Part shown: positions 27,331 through 35,846 of the stretch, one piece after another
Position numbering within the stretch: position 1 is the first letter of the stretch
Layout of the letters: each line of letters begins with the position of its first letter
NCBI GenBank assembly: GCA_902785695.1
Contig: CACZZQ010000001.1
Coordinates: 1-64,000 of the forward strand
DNA length: 64,000 bases
Reading direction: 5' to 3'
Origin: an uncultured Prevotellaceae bacterium
Lineage (GTDB): Bacteria > Bacteroidota > Bacteroidia > Bacteroidales > Bacteroidaceae
The notes under the pieces: model-generated
What the model saw: the letters and a program-made list of their open reading frames with translations, nothing else
Database searches by the model: none
What the model was told of the DNA's origin: nothing
Translations under genes and position numbers: made by a program

Positions 27331-28452
27331 ATGTCTGGCCTGTATATCCATATTCCATTTTGCAAGAGTCGCTGCGTGTATTGCGACTTCTACTCCACCA
27401 CGTCAATGTCGCTGAGGCAACGATACGTGGATGCCTTGTGTAGGGAGATGAAACTGAGAGGTGCGGAGCGAGAGGTGAGAGGTGAGAGGATAGAGACGGC
27501 GTATTTGGGAGGAGGAACGCCTTCGCAACTGTCTGAGGATCAGCTGAGACAGCTCTTCTCACATATGTATCAGGTGTTTGATGTGTCGTCGAAAGCCGAG
27601 GTGACGATAGAGTGCAATCCTGATGACGTGACCGACGAGTTCGCGAGAGTGCTGGCTTCGCTGCCCGTAAACCGCGTGTCGATGGGGGCGCAGACCTTTT
27701 CGCCAGAGCGTCTAAGGTTCCTTAGAAGGCGACATACGGCAGAACAAGTGCCACAGGCCGTAGAACGTCTGAGAAAGGCTGGCATAGGCAATATCAGTGT
27801 GGATTTAATGTACGGCTTTCCCAACGAAACGATGGAAGAGTGGGAGCGTGACATACAATCGGTCGTGGGGATCAACGTAGAGCATCTGTCGGCCTATGCC
27901 CTGCAATACGAGGAAGGCACACTACTCTATAAAATGCTGGAGCGAGGCGAGGTGAGCGAGGTCGATGAGGAGGTGAGCCGGGCGATGTACTACCGACTGA
28001 TAGATGCTTTATCTGAGGCAAGATTTGAGCATTATGAGATTAGCAATTGGGGGAAGCCAGGCTTTCATTCTCGTCATAACAGCAGCTACTGGAATCAGAC
28101 ACCCTACATTGGATTGGGAGCTGCCGCACACTCGTTCGACGGGAAAAACCGACAATGGAACGTAGCGGATATCATGCAGTATATGGAGGGCATGGAAAAA
28201 GGTGAGCCCTGTGCGGAACACGAACTGCTCACCCCTGACAATCATTACAACGAAATAGTGATGACGGCCCTTAGGACATCCAACGGTCTTTCGCTCGAAA
28301 AATTCTCACCAGAATATGCTGACTATTGTTTGCATCAAGCACAAAGATATATTGTCGACGGACTCCTGAAACACGTCGGTCATTGTCTTCGATTGACCCG
28401 TGAGGGACTCTTTGTCAGCGATATGATTATGGCTGAACTGATGAAAGTATAA
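27331..28452 (+). CDS. hemW: HemW-like radical SAM protein (heme chaperone)
   Basis: Radical SAM protein of the coproporphyrinogen III oxidase-like family, now regarded as a heme-binding chaperone (HemW). The start MSGLYIHIPFC places the cluster cysteines at C11, C15 and C18 (CKSRCVYC). The SAM site motif is YLGGGTPS. The family stretches VNRVSMGAQTF, ISVDLMYGFPNET and HLSAYALQYEEGTLL follow, with a HemN-type C-terminal domain. Between the first helix and YLGGGTPS, five 7-nt units of TGAGAGG type (27455-27489) encode LRGAEREVRGER, a charged linker that looks inserted. The 3' end overlaps the convergent DUF4861 gene by 26 bp. Confidence 0.93.
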   Translation: MSGLYIHIPFCKSRCVYCDFYSTTSMSLRQRYVDALCREMKLRGAEREVRGERIETAYLGGGTPSQLSEDQLRQLFSHMYQVFDVSSKAEVTIECNPDDVTDEFARVLASLPVNRVSMGAQTFSPERLRFLRRRHTAEQVPQAVERLRKAGIGNISVDLMYGFPNETMEEWERDIQSVVGINVEHLSAYALQYEEGTLLYKMLERGEVSEVDEEVSRAMYYRLIDALSEARFEHYEISNWGKPGFHSRHNSSYWNQTPYIGLGAAAHSFDGKNRQWNVADIMQYMEGMEKGEPCAEHELLTPDNHYNEIVMTALRTSNGLSLEKFSPEYADYCLHQAQRYIVDGLLKHVGHCLRLTREGLFVSDMIMAELMKV

Positions 28453-29647
28453 CGGGGCTGTCAACCTCATTACGCCATACTTTAAGCCAATCGAACCATT
28501 CCTTTGCGGAGTGCATACCAAATGTCTCGTTGTCAGAGCAATACACGACCTTGTAATTCATTGTCCTGCCCTTCGGCTTCACCACAAAAGCATAGTTATC
28601 CTTGTTGGCTTTCTCCTCGCTGACGATGTACTGACGGGGAATCAGAATACCAAGTCCCACCGTCTCGCGACTCCATTTTACGGTGTCTGTAGAGGGGTAG
28701 TCGGTACCCCAGCAGGCACGCAGCCCTTGTTGGTCGGAAAATTCATCCGAGCCTTTCACGTTGATGATGCCCGTGGAGAACAGTTCGTATTCTGTGTCTT
28801 GGTTGAAGATGATATCCACGTCAGTATCGCGATGACCGGCATATTGGGTATAGCGAAGGGTCATGTTGACACGTTTCTTGCTGACAGGCAGCATCCATCC
28901 TTGGTCTATAATCTCGATGATGGTGCGTAGCGGCCCGTAGGAAACAACGCGCTGGGTACGGTTCTTTACAGGGTCAATCATCGTAGGCTCACTGCCGTCC
29001 CATCCACGAAAGGCACCCAATCCGAAGGTATTACCTACCCACAGCACATCGTCGCCGTAGCCTTCCTTCTTCTGGTCATCCTGCGTATAGAACTGTGTGG
29101 CTTGCAGCTCCAGCCGTTTCTGGAACTTTCCATATAAATCCAGCGTCTGACGCTTGTCGAAATATATACGAATGCCGTTGAGCTCACTCTCGAAGTCCAC
29201 TCCGTGGTGGTGCAGCAGGTTATAGGAGTTAGCACAGTCACCGCGAACGGTTAAACTCGACACGAAGTTGTTGTGCTTGTTTTTCTCCTTCACTTTGTCG
29301 TTGCGCATCACCATCTCTGCATAGACGCGTGCAGTGTAGGGACGAGGCTCGCCCTCGCTGAAAAGTGAGATAGTATAGGTCTTTTGCTCTTTGCCTTTCA
29401 GGTCGGCAAAGAAACATAGTTCGTCGAACTGTTCATCCAAGTTGATATCGTCCAGTTGGCAGGGAATCTCCTGCTCACCGCATTTCACCAATGCAGAGCG
29501 CACCTCACCGTATTTCTCAAGCGAAAGAACGACGGGCTGGTCGCTTCGCTCCATTTTCAAAGGATTATATACGTTTACTTTGAATGTCTGTTGTGCGCTT
29601 ATCTCCATGCTGAGACAAAGCGAAAAAGCTATAATAAGATATTTCAT
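28427..29647 (-). CDS. DUF4861 domain protein, secreted
   Basis: 406-residue protein with a signal peptide (about 1-18, MEISAQ) and a single DUF4861 domain, a beta-rich family often associated with unsaturated glycuronyl hydrolases and pectin or rhamnogalacturonan loci. Its catalytic role is not established. Shared stretches with the fusion protein at 32894 include YNLLHHHGVDFESE against YHHDHGRGSDLYKVGATLG, and GLGAFRGWDG. It is monocistronic with a -7 box at 29664-29671. Its stop codon lies inside the convergent hemW 3' end. Confidence 0.8.
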   Translation of the reverse strand: MKYLIIAFSLCLSMEISAQQTFKVNVYNPLKMERSDQPVVLSLEKYGEVRSALVKCGEQEIPCQLDDINLDEQFDELCFFADLKGKEQKTYTISLFSEGEPRPYTARVYAEMVMRNDKVKEKNKHNNFVSSLTVRGDCANSYNLLHHHGVDFESELNGIRIYFDKRQTLDLYGKFQKRLELQATQFYTQDDQKKEGYGDDVLWVGNTFGLGAFRGWDGSEPTMIDPVKNRTQRVVSYGPLRTIIEIIDQGWMLPVSKKRVNMTLRYTQYAGHRDTDVDIIFNQDTEYELFSTGIINVKGSDEFSDQQGLRACWGTDYPSTDTVKWSRETVGLGILIPRQYIVSEEKANKDNYAFVVKPKGRTMNYKVVYCSDNETFGMHSAKEWFDWLKVWRNEVDSPVILSSVQP

Positions 29648-29663
29648 GATGTTTTAGTTTCTA

Positions 29664-29671
29664 CAAAAGTA
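29664..29671 (-). promoter_or_regulatory. -7 box for the DUF4861 gene
   Basis: TACTTTTG on the minus strand, 16 nt before the ATG, leaving a leader of under 15 nt. Confidence 0.5.
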
Positions 29672-29721
29672 ACAGAAAAGTGCGTAATAGAAGATTCTTG
29701 TTAAAAAATTTTAGGTTAAAA

Positions 29722-29753
29722 TTTGGATAATTCAAGGTTTTTTAGTAATTTTG
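29722..29753 (+). promoter_or_regulatory. Near-consensus Bacteroidetes promoter for gldB-like gene
   Basis: TTTG at 29722-29725, a 20-nt gap, then TAATTTTG at 29746-29753. This is the best full match to TTTG-N19..21-TAnnTTTG in the window. Transcription should start near 29760. Confidence 0.75.
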
Positions 29754-29784
29754 CATCCGAATTTAACAAACGATAAAGTAGGCG

Positions 29785-30579
29785 TTGAAGAATATCTATC
29801 TCATACTGCTCTTGGCTTTATGTGCTTGCATTGGATGTCAGTGGAACTTTCGTACTGCTGACGAAGAATGCAAGAAGGGTGAGTTGGTGATAGAACGCTT
29901 TGACAGGATAGAGTTGCAGTATCTGACTACTGGTGACTTTGCTGCCCTTCAGCAGATGAAGACGATGTATCCTGCCGAGACCCGCATACTGATAGAGGAC
30001 GTGTTGCAGCTCGGAATGGTGGATGAGCCTGATATCAATTCACGCTTCCTGCTTTTCTTCCAAGACAGCACACTACAGGCTCTGATGCGTGAGGTGAGTG
30101 TGCAATATGCCGATATTGAAGATGTGAATGTTCTGCTGACCGATGCATTCAATGAACTGAAACGCTTGTTGCCTGGCATAACGGTGCCACGTGTCTATGC
30201 GCAGATAGGCTCGCTGGATCAGAGTATTGTAGTAGACGATACGCTGGTGGGCATAGCATTGGATAAGTATCTGGGAGCCGACAATGCCATCTATCAGCGT
30301 TATGACTATACGGAAAGGCAGCGTAGTACAATGACACGTGACTATATCGTGCCTGATTGCCTGGCGTTCTATCTGCTGCGCCACTATCCGATGTCTGAGG
30401 AAGCTGCCGACTCAGCGGCTCTGCGCCATGAACATATGGGCAAGATACTGTATGTGGTAAATAAGGTGACGAAGCGTAAGGTATTTACTAATGATGAAGT
30501 GGCGAATGTGGAAAAGTACATGAAAGCGCATCCGAAAGTAAGTGTCGAGCAACTCTTGAATGCTAAAAATCATCAATAA
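29785..30579 (+). CDS. gldB: GldB-like lipoprotein
   Basis: Member of the GldB family, lipoproteins first described in gliding motility of Bacteroidetes but also present in non-gliding relatives. The 264 residues open with a lipoprotein signal (LLLALCACIGC; the acylated cysteine is C14 or C18). Family-like stretches are VIERFDRIELQYL, INSRFLLFFQDS and PRVYAQIGSLDQSIVVDDTLVGIALDKYLG. The start is TTG at 29785; no in-frame ATG precedes the signal peptide and the promoter sits just upstream, so the TTG start is well placed. The following DPP4 gene has its own promoter. Confidence 0.72.
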   Translation: MKNIYLILLLALCACIGCQWNFRTADEECKKGELVIERFDRIELQYLTTGDFAALQQMKTMYPAETRILIEDVLQLGMVDEPDINSRFLLFFQDSTLQALMREVSVQYADIEDVNVLLTDAFNELKRLLPGITVPRVYAQIGSLDQSIVVDDTLVGIALDKYLGADNAIYQRYDYTERQRSTMTRDYIVPDCLAFYLLRHYPMSEEAADSAALRHEHMGKILYVVNKVTKRKVFTNDEVANVEKYMKAHPKVSVEQLLNAKNHQ

Positions 30580-30625
30580 CGGAAATTATTTGGAGATACT
30601 TTTTACGTAATTCACGGATTTTTCG

Positions 30626-30633
30626 TATTTTTG
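30626..30633 (+). promoter_or_regulatory. -7 box for the DPP4 gene
   Basis: TATTTTTG, 21 nt before the ATG at 30655. A TTTT at 30601-30604 stands near the -33 position. Confidence 0.5.
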
Positions 30634-30654
30634 CTTCAAAATTCATAAGCAGAG

Positions 30655-32880
30655 ATGAAAAATGTGATGATAACAGCTGCATTTTTATGGGCTATGATGA
30701 GCCAAATTGTTGCAGCACAGAGACTTGACCTTAAGGAAATAACAAAGGGGGCTTTCAGAGAGCAGACGATCGCAGCCGTGAATCCGATGGCTGACGGTGA
30801 GACATACACACAGATCTCGACCAACGGCAAGCAAATTGTGCAATACTCCTTTAAGACAGGAAAGCAGGTGGCTGTACTCTTTGATGCAGAGAAAGCCAGA
30901 GGTGCCAAAGTTAACAAGGTGGATGGCTATGTGATGAGTCCTAAGGGCAACCGTATGCTGATTCAGACACAGACGAAAAGCATTTATCGCCGTTCGTTCA
31001 CAGCTGTCTACTATATCTTCAATATTACTAACAACAAACTGGAACCGCTTTCCGATGGTGGCCCTCAGCAGACACCTGTCTGGAGTCCTGACGGAGAACA
31101 GGTGGCCTTTGTACGTGACAATAACATCCACCTTGTAAAGTTGCTCTACAATAATGCTGAGAGTCAGGTGACGAAGGACGGCAAGTTTAATGAGGTCATC
31201 AATGGTATTCCCGACTGGGTGAACGAGGAGGAGTTCTCTTTTAATTCATCGATGGTATTCACGGCCGACTCCAAGCAGATTGTATGGGTGCGCTATGATG
31301 AGTCGCAGGTGAAGGAATACTCGATGCCGATGTTCCATCTGGATGAGGAAAACAAAGGTGCTTATGCTTATACTTATAAGTATCCGAAGGCTGGCGATGA
31401 TAACTCGAAGGTGAGTATCTTGAGCTATGATATTAAGAGCCATCAGACACGTACCATGCAGCTCCCTCTTGATGCCGACGGCTATATTCCCCGTATCAAG
31501 GCTACGAGCGATGCATCGAAGGTGTTGGCTTTTACCTTGAACCGTCATCAAGACTGTCTGAAGATTTATGCAGTGAATCCACTGAGCACTGTCTGTCAGC
31601 TGATTATCGAGGATAAAGTGGAAAAGTATATCAACGAGAATGTCTTTGCCAATCTTGCTATCACCGACAGACACCTGGTTTTGACGAGTGAGCGCGATGG
31701 GTATAACCATATTTACCTCTATAATCTCAACGGACAACTGGTGCGCAGTGTTGGCGATTTTAATCAGTCCATTCGTGTGGGTGAAAAGGGACATTCTATT
31801 GTTACTGATGTTTACGGATACAATGAATTGACGGGCGACCTCTATTTTGCTGCCCTCAACGATGGACCTACCGATCAGAAGGTCTATGTGTCGCATAAGG
31901 ACGGTAAGGTGGACTGCCTGACTGAAAAGAATGGTTGGAACTCTGCCATCTTCTCTGCAGACTTCAAGAGTTTCCTCTGTCAGTGGAGCGATATGAATAA
32001 TCCCTCAGTCTATTCCCTTTGTAATAACCAGGGAAAGACGCTCATAACCCTTGTTGATAATAAAGAATTGAAACAGAAGTACGACTCCTACGATATGGGC
32101 CAAAAGGAATACATCTTCTTTACAACCAGTGAAAATGTGGTACTTCTCGGTTATATGGTGAAGCCAAAGAACTTTGATCCCAATAAGAAGTATCCCGTCA
32201 TTATGTATCAGTACGGTGGACCTGGTTCGCAGCAGGTGAAGAATGCCTGGGGCATTGGTATGAGTGGTCAGGGAGCTATCTTGGAGCAGTACTTCTGTCA
32301 GCAGGGCTATATCTGCGTTTGCGTAGATAATCGTGGTACAGGTGGACGAGGAGCTGAGTTTGAGAAATGCACCTATCTGCGACTGGGTGAACTGGAGGCT
32401 AAAGATCAAGTGGAGACAGCCCTGTGGTTGGGGCAGCAGTTGTATGTCGATAAAGACCGCATCGCAATCTGGGGTTGGAGTTATGGTGGATGGAACACGC
32501 TGATGTCGATGTCTGAGGGACGTCCCGTTTTCCGTTGTGGTGTGGCTATCGCACCTCCCACTTGCTGGCGTTTCTATGATACCGTTTATACAGAGCGTTT
32601 CATGCGTACGCCTAAAGAGAATGCATCGGGCTATGATGAGGTGTGTCCCATAGCCCGTGCAGAAAAACTGCACGGTGCGCTCTTGCTCGTTCATGGACTA
32701 GCTGATGACAATGTGCATTATCAGAACAGTGCTGTCTATATGGATGCGCTCGTACAGGCCGACAAGGACTTCCGACAGTTGGTATATACCAATAAGAATC
32801 ACAGTATCTTTGGTGGCAATACGCGTAACCATCTGTTCCGTCAGTGTGTAAACTTCTTTAACGAGAAATTAAATCAATAA
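30655..32880 (+). CDS. Dipeptidyl peptidase IV (S9B)
   Basis: Exopeptidase that cleaves X-Pro and X-Ala dipeptides from peptides in the periplasm. Signal peptide about 1-20. The eight-bladed propeller (about 40-490) contains the substrate-binding double-Glu motif in DWVNEEEF, which distinguishes S9B. The catalytic domain carries S609 in WGWSYGGW, the acid Asp in HGLADDNVHYQN and His in NKNHSIFGG. The oxyanion-side motif is MYQYGGPGSQQV. Length (741) fits bacterial DPP4. The GH105 gene begins 14 bp after the stop codon, so the two may be co-transcribed although functionally unrelated. Confidence 0.95.
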   Translation: MKNVMITAAFLWAMMSQIVAAQRLDLKEITKGAFREQTIAAVNPMADGETYTQISTNGKQIVQYSFKTGKQVAVLFDAEKARGAKVNKVDGYVMSPKGNRMLIQTQTKSIYRRSFTAVYYIFNITNNKLEPLSDGGPQQTPVWSPDGEQVAFVRDNNIHLVKLLYNNAESQVTKDGKFNEVINGIPDWVNEEEFSFNSSMVFTADSKQIVWVRYDESQVKEYSMPMFHLDEENKGAYAYTYKYPKAGDDNSKVSILSYDIKSHQTRTMQLPLDADGYIPRIKATSDASKVLAFTLNRHQDCLKIYAVNPLSTVCQLIIEDKVEKYINENVFANLAITDRHLVLTSERDGYNHIYLYNLNGQLVRSVGDFNQSIRVGEKGHSIVTDVYGYNELTGDLYFAALNDGPTDQKVYVSHKDGKVDCLTEKNGWNSAIFSADFKSFLCQWSDMNNPSVYSLCNNQGKTLITLVDNKELKQKYDSYDMGQKEYIFFTTSENVVLLGYMVKPKNFDPNKKYPVIMYQYGGPGSQQVKNAWGIGMSGQGAILEQYFCQQGYICVCVDNRGTGGRGAEFEKCTYLRLGELEAKDQVETALWLGQQLYVDKDRIAIWGWSYGGWNTLMSMSEGRPVFRCGVAIAPPTCWRFYDTVYTERFMRTPKENASGYDEVCPIARAEKLHGALLLVHGLADDNVHYQNSAVYMDALVQADKDFRQLVYTNKNHSIFGGNTRNHLFRQCVNFFNEKLNQ

Positions 32881-32893
32881 AACTATAATCCAC

Positions 32894-35191
32894 ATGAAAA
32901 GACTTACATTATTATTAGTTGTGTTGGCTGTATGCTTCACTGCTGATGCAAAGAAAAAGAAGCGTCAGGTTGAAAAGCCTCTCTCTACCATCGAGATGAT
33001 AACCAAGGTTAACGACTATTGGCAGCAGAATCATAACCCGAGAGTCCGCTCATTCTGGGACGAGGCGGCTTACCATACCGGGAATATGGAAGCTTATAAG
33101 TTGCTTGGTGTAGCCCGATGGATGGCTTACAGTGACACTTGGGCCCGCTATAACGAATGGCAGGGGGCGCGAGAGAAGGATTCCTCGAAATGGAAGTATA
33201 AGACTTACGGCGAGGGACAGGACTTCGTGCTCTTCGGTGATTGGCAGATCTGTTTCCAGACCTATATGGATATCTATCGGTATCAGCCCGATGACTACAA
33301 GATAGCCCGTGCTATCGAAGTGATGGACTATGAAGTGCGTCAGCCTCAGAATGATTTCTGGTGGTGGGCAGATGCGCTCTATATGGTGATGCCTGTGTTT
33401 ACCAAACTCTATGTGATTACTGGCGACGTGAAATATCTGGATAAACTCTACGAAAACTATAAATGGGCTGATGAGTTGATGTACGATAAGGACGAGCAGC
33501 TCTATTACCGTGATGCCAAGTATATCTGGCCTAAAGTGAAAACTGCATGTAACGGTGGCAAGAGCTTTTGGGCTCGCGGTGACGGTTGGGTGCTGGCAGG
33601 ATTGGCAAAAGTACTCAGCGATATGCCTAAGGATTACAAGAACCGTCCGTTCTTCGAACAGCGTTTCCGTGAACTGGCTGAAGGAGTGGCTCGCGTACAG
33701 CGGCCTGATGGCTATTGGAGTCGCTCAATGCTTTGCGAAGAAGATGCTCCTGGACCTGAGACATCTGGTACGGCCTTCTTCACCTATGGTATGCTATGGG
33801 GGGTCAATAATGGCTTGCTGAATCGCTCGACTTATGAACCCGTCATTGAGAAAGCGTGGAAATATCTTACTCAAACGGCCCTGCAGCCTGATGGTAGTGT
33901 GGGTTATGTACAGCCCATCGGTGAAAAGCCCGATCCCACAAAGACCGTTAATGCCCGTTCGCAGGCGAATTTCGGTACAGGCGCCTTTCTCTTGGCTGCC
34001 TGTGAGCATCTGCGCTATGAGGATTCCAAGAAGAATAAGGCCGAAGTGAAGGTGACTGTGGAGAATACTGCCAACGAATATCGTGAGCAGGTGATAGAGG
34101 TTAGTGCCGACTCTGTGTTCAAGAAACTGGATATTCACGGTGGACGCCAGTTTATCGTTTGTGATGTGGCTGGTCTGGAGGTTCCCTATCAGTTGTCTTC
34201 CGAAGGCAAGATTCTCATCGAAGCAGGTGTCTGTCCCAAAGGTAAGCAGACCTTCACCATCCGACGTGGAACGCCCAAATACTACAAGACTGTCTGTTAC
34301 GGTCGCATCTTCCCTGAGCGCAAGGATGACTTTGCATGGGAGAACGACCGTGGGGCATATCGCGTCTATGGTCCTGCGTTGCAAAAAACAGGCGAGAAGA
34401 GTTTTGGAACAGATGTGTGGACAAAGAACACGCCCGAATTGGTGCTTGACCAGCGTTATTGGATAGAGGATGTTGTGATGATGCCAGAGGTGGAGCGACT
34501 GCGTAAGGAGAACCGTCAAAGAGGTGACTCGCTCTATCGGCTGAACTCCTATCATCATGATCACGGTCGCGGTTCTGATCTGTATAAGGTGGGTGCGACA
34601 TTGGGATGTGGTGCACCAGCCTTGATGGTTGATGATGAACTTGTCTATCCCTACTGCTTTAACGACTACAAAATGATTGATATGGGTCCGCTGCGTATGA
34701 CGGTACAACTTGATTATAAACCTACAGTCGTAGAGGGTGATACTGTGACGGAGCATCGTATTATTTCCATTGACAAAGGTTCGAATTTCTGTAAGACAAC
34801 GGTTTGGTACGATGGTATCACGATGCCTCTGGAGTTTGCTACGGGTGTCGTAATCCATTCAGAAGCCAAACAAGGTATAGTGCTTGGTAAGGACTATGTA
34901 CAGTATGCAGACCCAACGGATAATGTCCCAGTGAACAACTGCCAGCTCTTTGTGGCTGCGCTATTCCCCAATGGCGTAGGAGAGACCAAGGTGCTGCCTA
35001 TGAAGCAGAAGGTCAGTGGAGGCGAAGGTCATGCACTTGGCATTGTGGACAACTATACTGGTGAACCCTATACCTATTATTTCGGTTCCGCATGGTCAAA
35101 GTTTGACGTGCGTACGCAGTCAGAATGGCAGCAACGCATAGACTGGACGATGCGTGGAATACGTGAGCCGCTGACGGTCACGGTGAAATAA
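32894..35191 (+). CDS. GH105-DUF4861 fusion: unsaturated glycuronyl hydrolase, secreted
   Basis: The N-terminal half (about 35-380) is a GH105 (alpha/alpha)6 barrel, a family that hydrates the 4,5-unsaturated uronic acid left by polysaccharide lyases. Signature stretches are FWWWADALYMVMP, YYRDAKYIW, KSFWARGDGWVLAGLAKVL and ETSGTAFFTYGMLWGVNNG. The C-terminal half (about 385-765) is a DUF4861 domain (SYHHDHGRGSDLYKVGATLG, DWTMRGIREPLTV). Signal peptide about 1-19. This architecture implies a pectin/rhamnogalacturonan-type substrate, different from the xylan-directed operon. A stand-alone DUF4861 paralogue lies at 28427-29647. The next gene begins about 20 bp after the stop codon. Confidence 0.9.
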   Translation: MKRLTLLLVVLAVCFTADAKKKKRQVEKPLSTIEMITKVNDYWQQNHNPRVRSFWDEAAYHTGNMEAYKLLGVARWMAYSDTWARYNEWQGAREKDSSKWKYKTYGEGQDFVLFGDWQICFQTYMDIYRYQPDDYKIARAIEVMDYEVRQPQNDFWWWADALYMVMPVFTKLYVITGDVKYLDKLYENYKWADELMYDKDEQLYYRDAKYIWPKVKTACNGGKSFWARGDGWVLAGLAKVLSDMPKDYKNRPFFEQRFRELAEGVARVQRPDGYWSRSMLCEEDAPGPETSGTAFFTYGMLWGVNNGLLNRSTYEPVIEKAWKYLTQTALQPDGSVGYVQPIGEKPDPTKTVNARSQANFGTGAFLLAACEHLRYEDSKKNKAEVKVTVENTANEYREQVIEVSADSVFKKLDIHGGRQFIVCDVAGLEVPYQLSSEGKILIEAGVCPKGKQTFTIRRGTPKYYKTVCYGRIFPERKDDFAWENDRGAYRVYGPALQKTGEKSFGTDVWTKNTPELVLDQRYWIEDVVMMPEVERLRKENRQRGDSLYRLNSYHHDHGRGSDLYKVGATLGCGAPALMVDDELVYPYCFNDYKMIDMGPLRMTVQLDYKPTVVEGDTVTEHRIISIDKGSNFCKTTVWYDGITMPLEFATGVVIHSEAKQGIVLGKDYVQYADPTDNVPVNNCQLFVAALFPNGVGETKVLPMKQKVSGGEGHALGIVDNYTGEPYTYYFGSAWSKFDVRTQSEWQQRIDWTMRGIREPLTVTVK

Positions 35192-35211
35192 AGCGGCAGG
35201 ATGAGTAAGTG

Positions 35212-35835
35212 ATGAGTAAGATACTAAGTACGCTTTTCTTCCTGTTCTGTTGTGCTGTCTCAGCGTCGGGTGCGACTGCTGGGGCAGCACAAACTGATGC
35301 CCGTCATGAATTCGTGAAAATATATAATATGGTGTTTGGCCCTCAGGGTTCAACCCTTCGCTATGATGTCAATATTATTGGCATATACAAGACTCATGGT
35401 GTCATTTGGTATAAGGGTAAGAAACAATGCTTCTCAGATGAACGTGTGAACACCTGGAACGATGGTGTTACGGCCTACATGGTGTGGAAAAAGAAGAAGA
35501 CGATAGCTATTCATCATGCCAACTCCGACAAGAAGGACAAGTATTCGGGTAAGTTCAAGTTCTCGCTCGATGATTTTACTTATGCAATGCATGAGGAAGG
35601 TGAGAACCTCATTTTTGATCTGAAACAAAAGAAACACGCCAAAGGTACGGTCAAAGAGGTTGTGGCTACTGTCGATAAGAAGACCTTAACCCCAAAATAC
35701 CTGAAGTTAAAGGTGGCTTTCTTTTGGGTGAAGATTAAAATCAGCAATTTCCGTTCAGGAAATGTGTCGGATGCGCAGTTCGTATTCCCCGCCGACAGAT
35801 ATAAGGAGGGTTATAAGGTAATAGACCACCGCTAA
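35212..35835 (+). CDS. LolA-like outer-membrane lipoprotein carrier-type protein
   Basis: A 207-residue exported protein (signal peptide about 1-20, CCAVSASGA) predicted as a beta-rich LolA/LolB-fold protein. The middle (HGVIWYKGKKQCFSDERVN, then YMVWKKKK) and the end (ISNFRSGNVSDAQFVFP, then GYKVIDHR) resemble Bacteroidales LolA-like proteins, which end similarly. I start at ATG 35212; the GTG three bases upstream is inside a short duplication, GATGAGTAAG at 35200-35209 and 35211-35220. The gene follows GH105 closely and converges with recQ, leaving 11 bp. Function is tentative. Confidence 0.55.
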   Translation: MSKILSTLFFLFCCAVSASGATAGAAQTDARHEFVKIYNMVFGPQGSTLRYDVNIIGIYKTHGVIWYKGKKQCFSDERVNTWNDGVTAYMVWKKKKTIAIHHANSDKKDKYSGKFKFSLDDFTYAMHEEGENLIFDLKQKKHAKGTVKEVVATVDKKTLTPKYLKLKVAFFWVKIKISNFRSGNVSDAQFVFPADRYKEGYKVIDHR

Positions 35836-35846
35836 CGCTGATGTTG

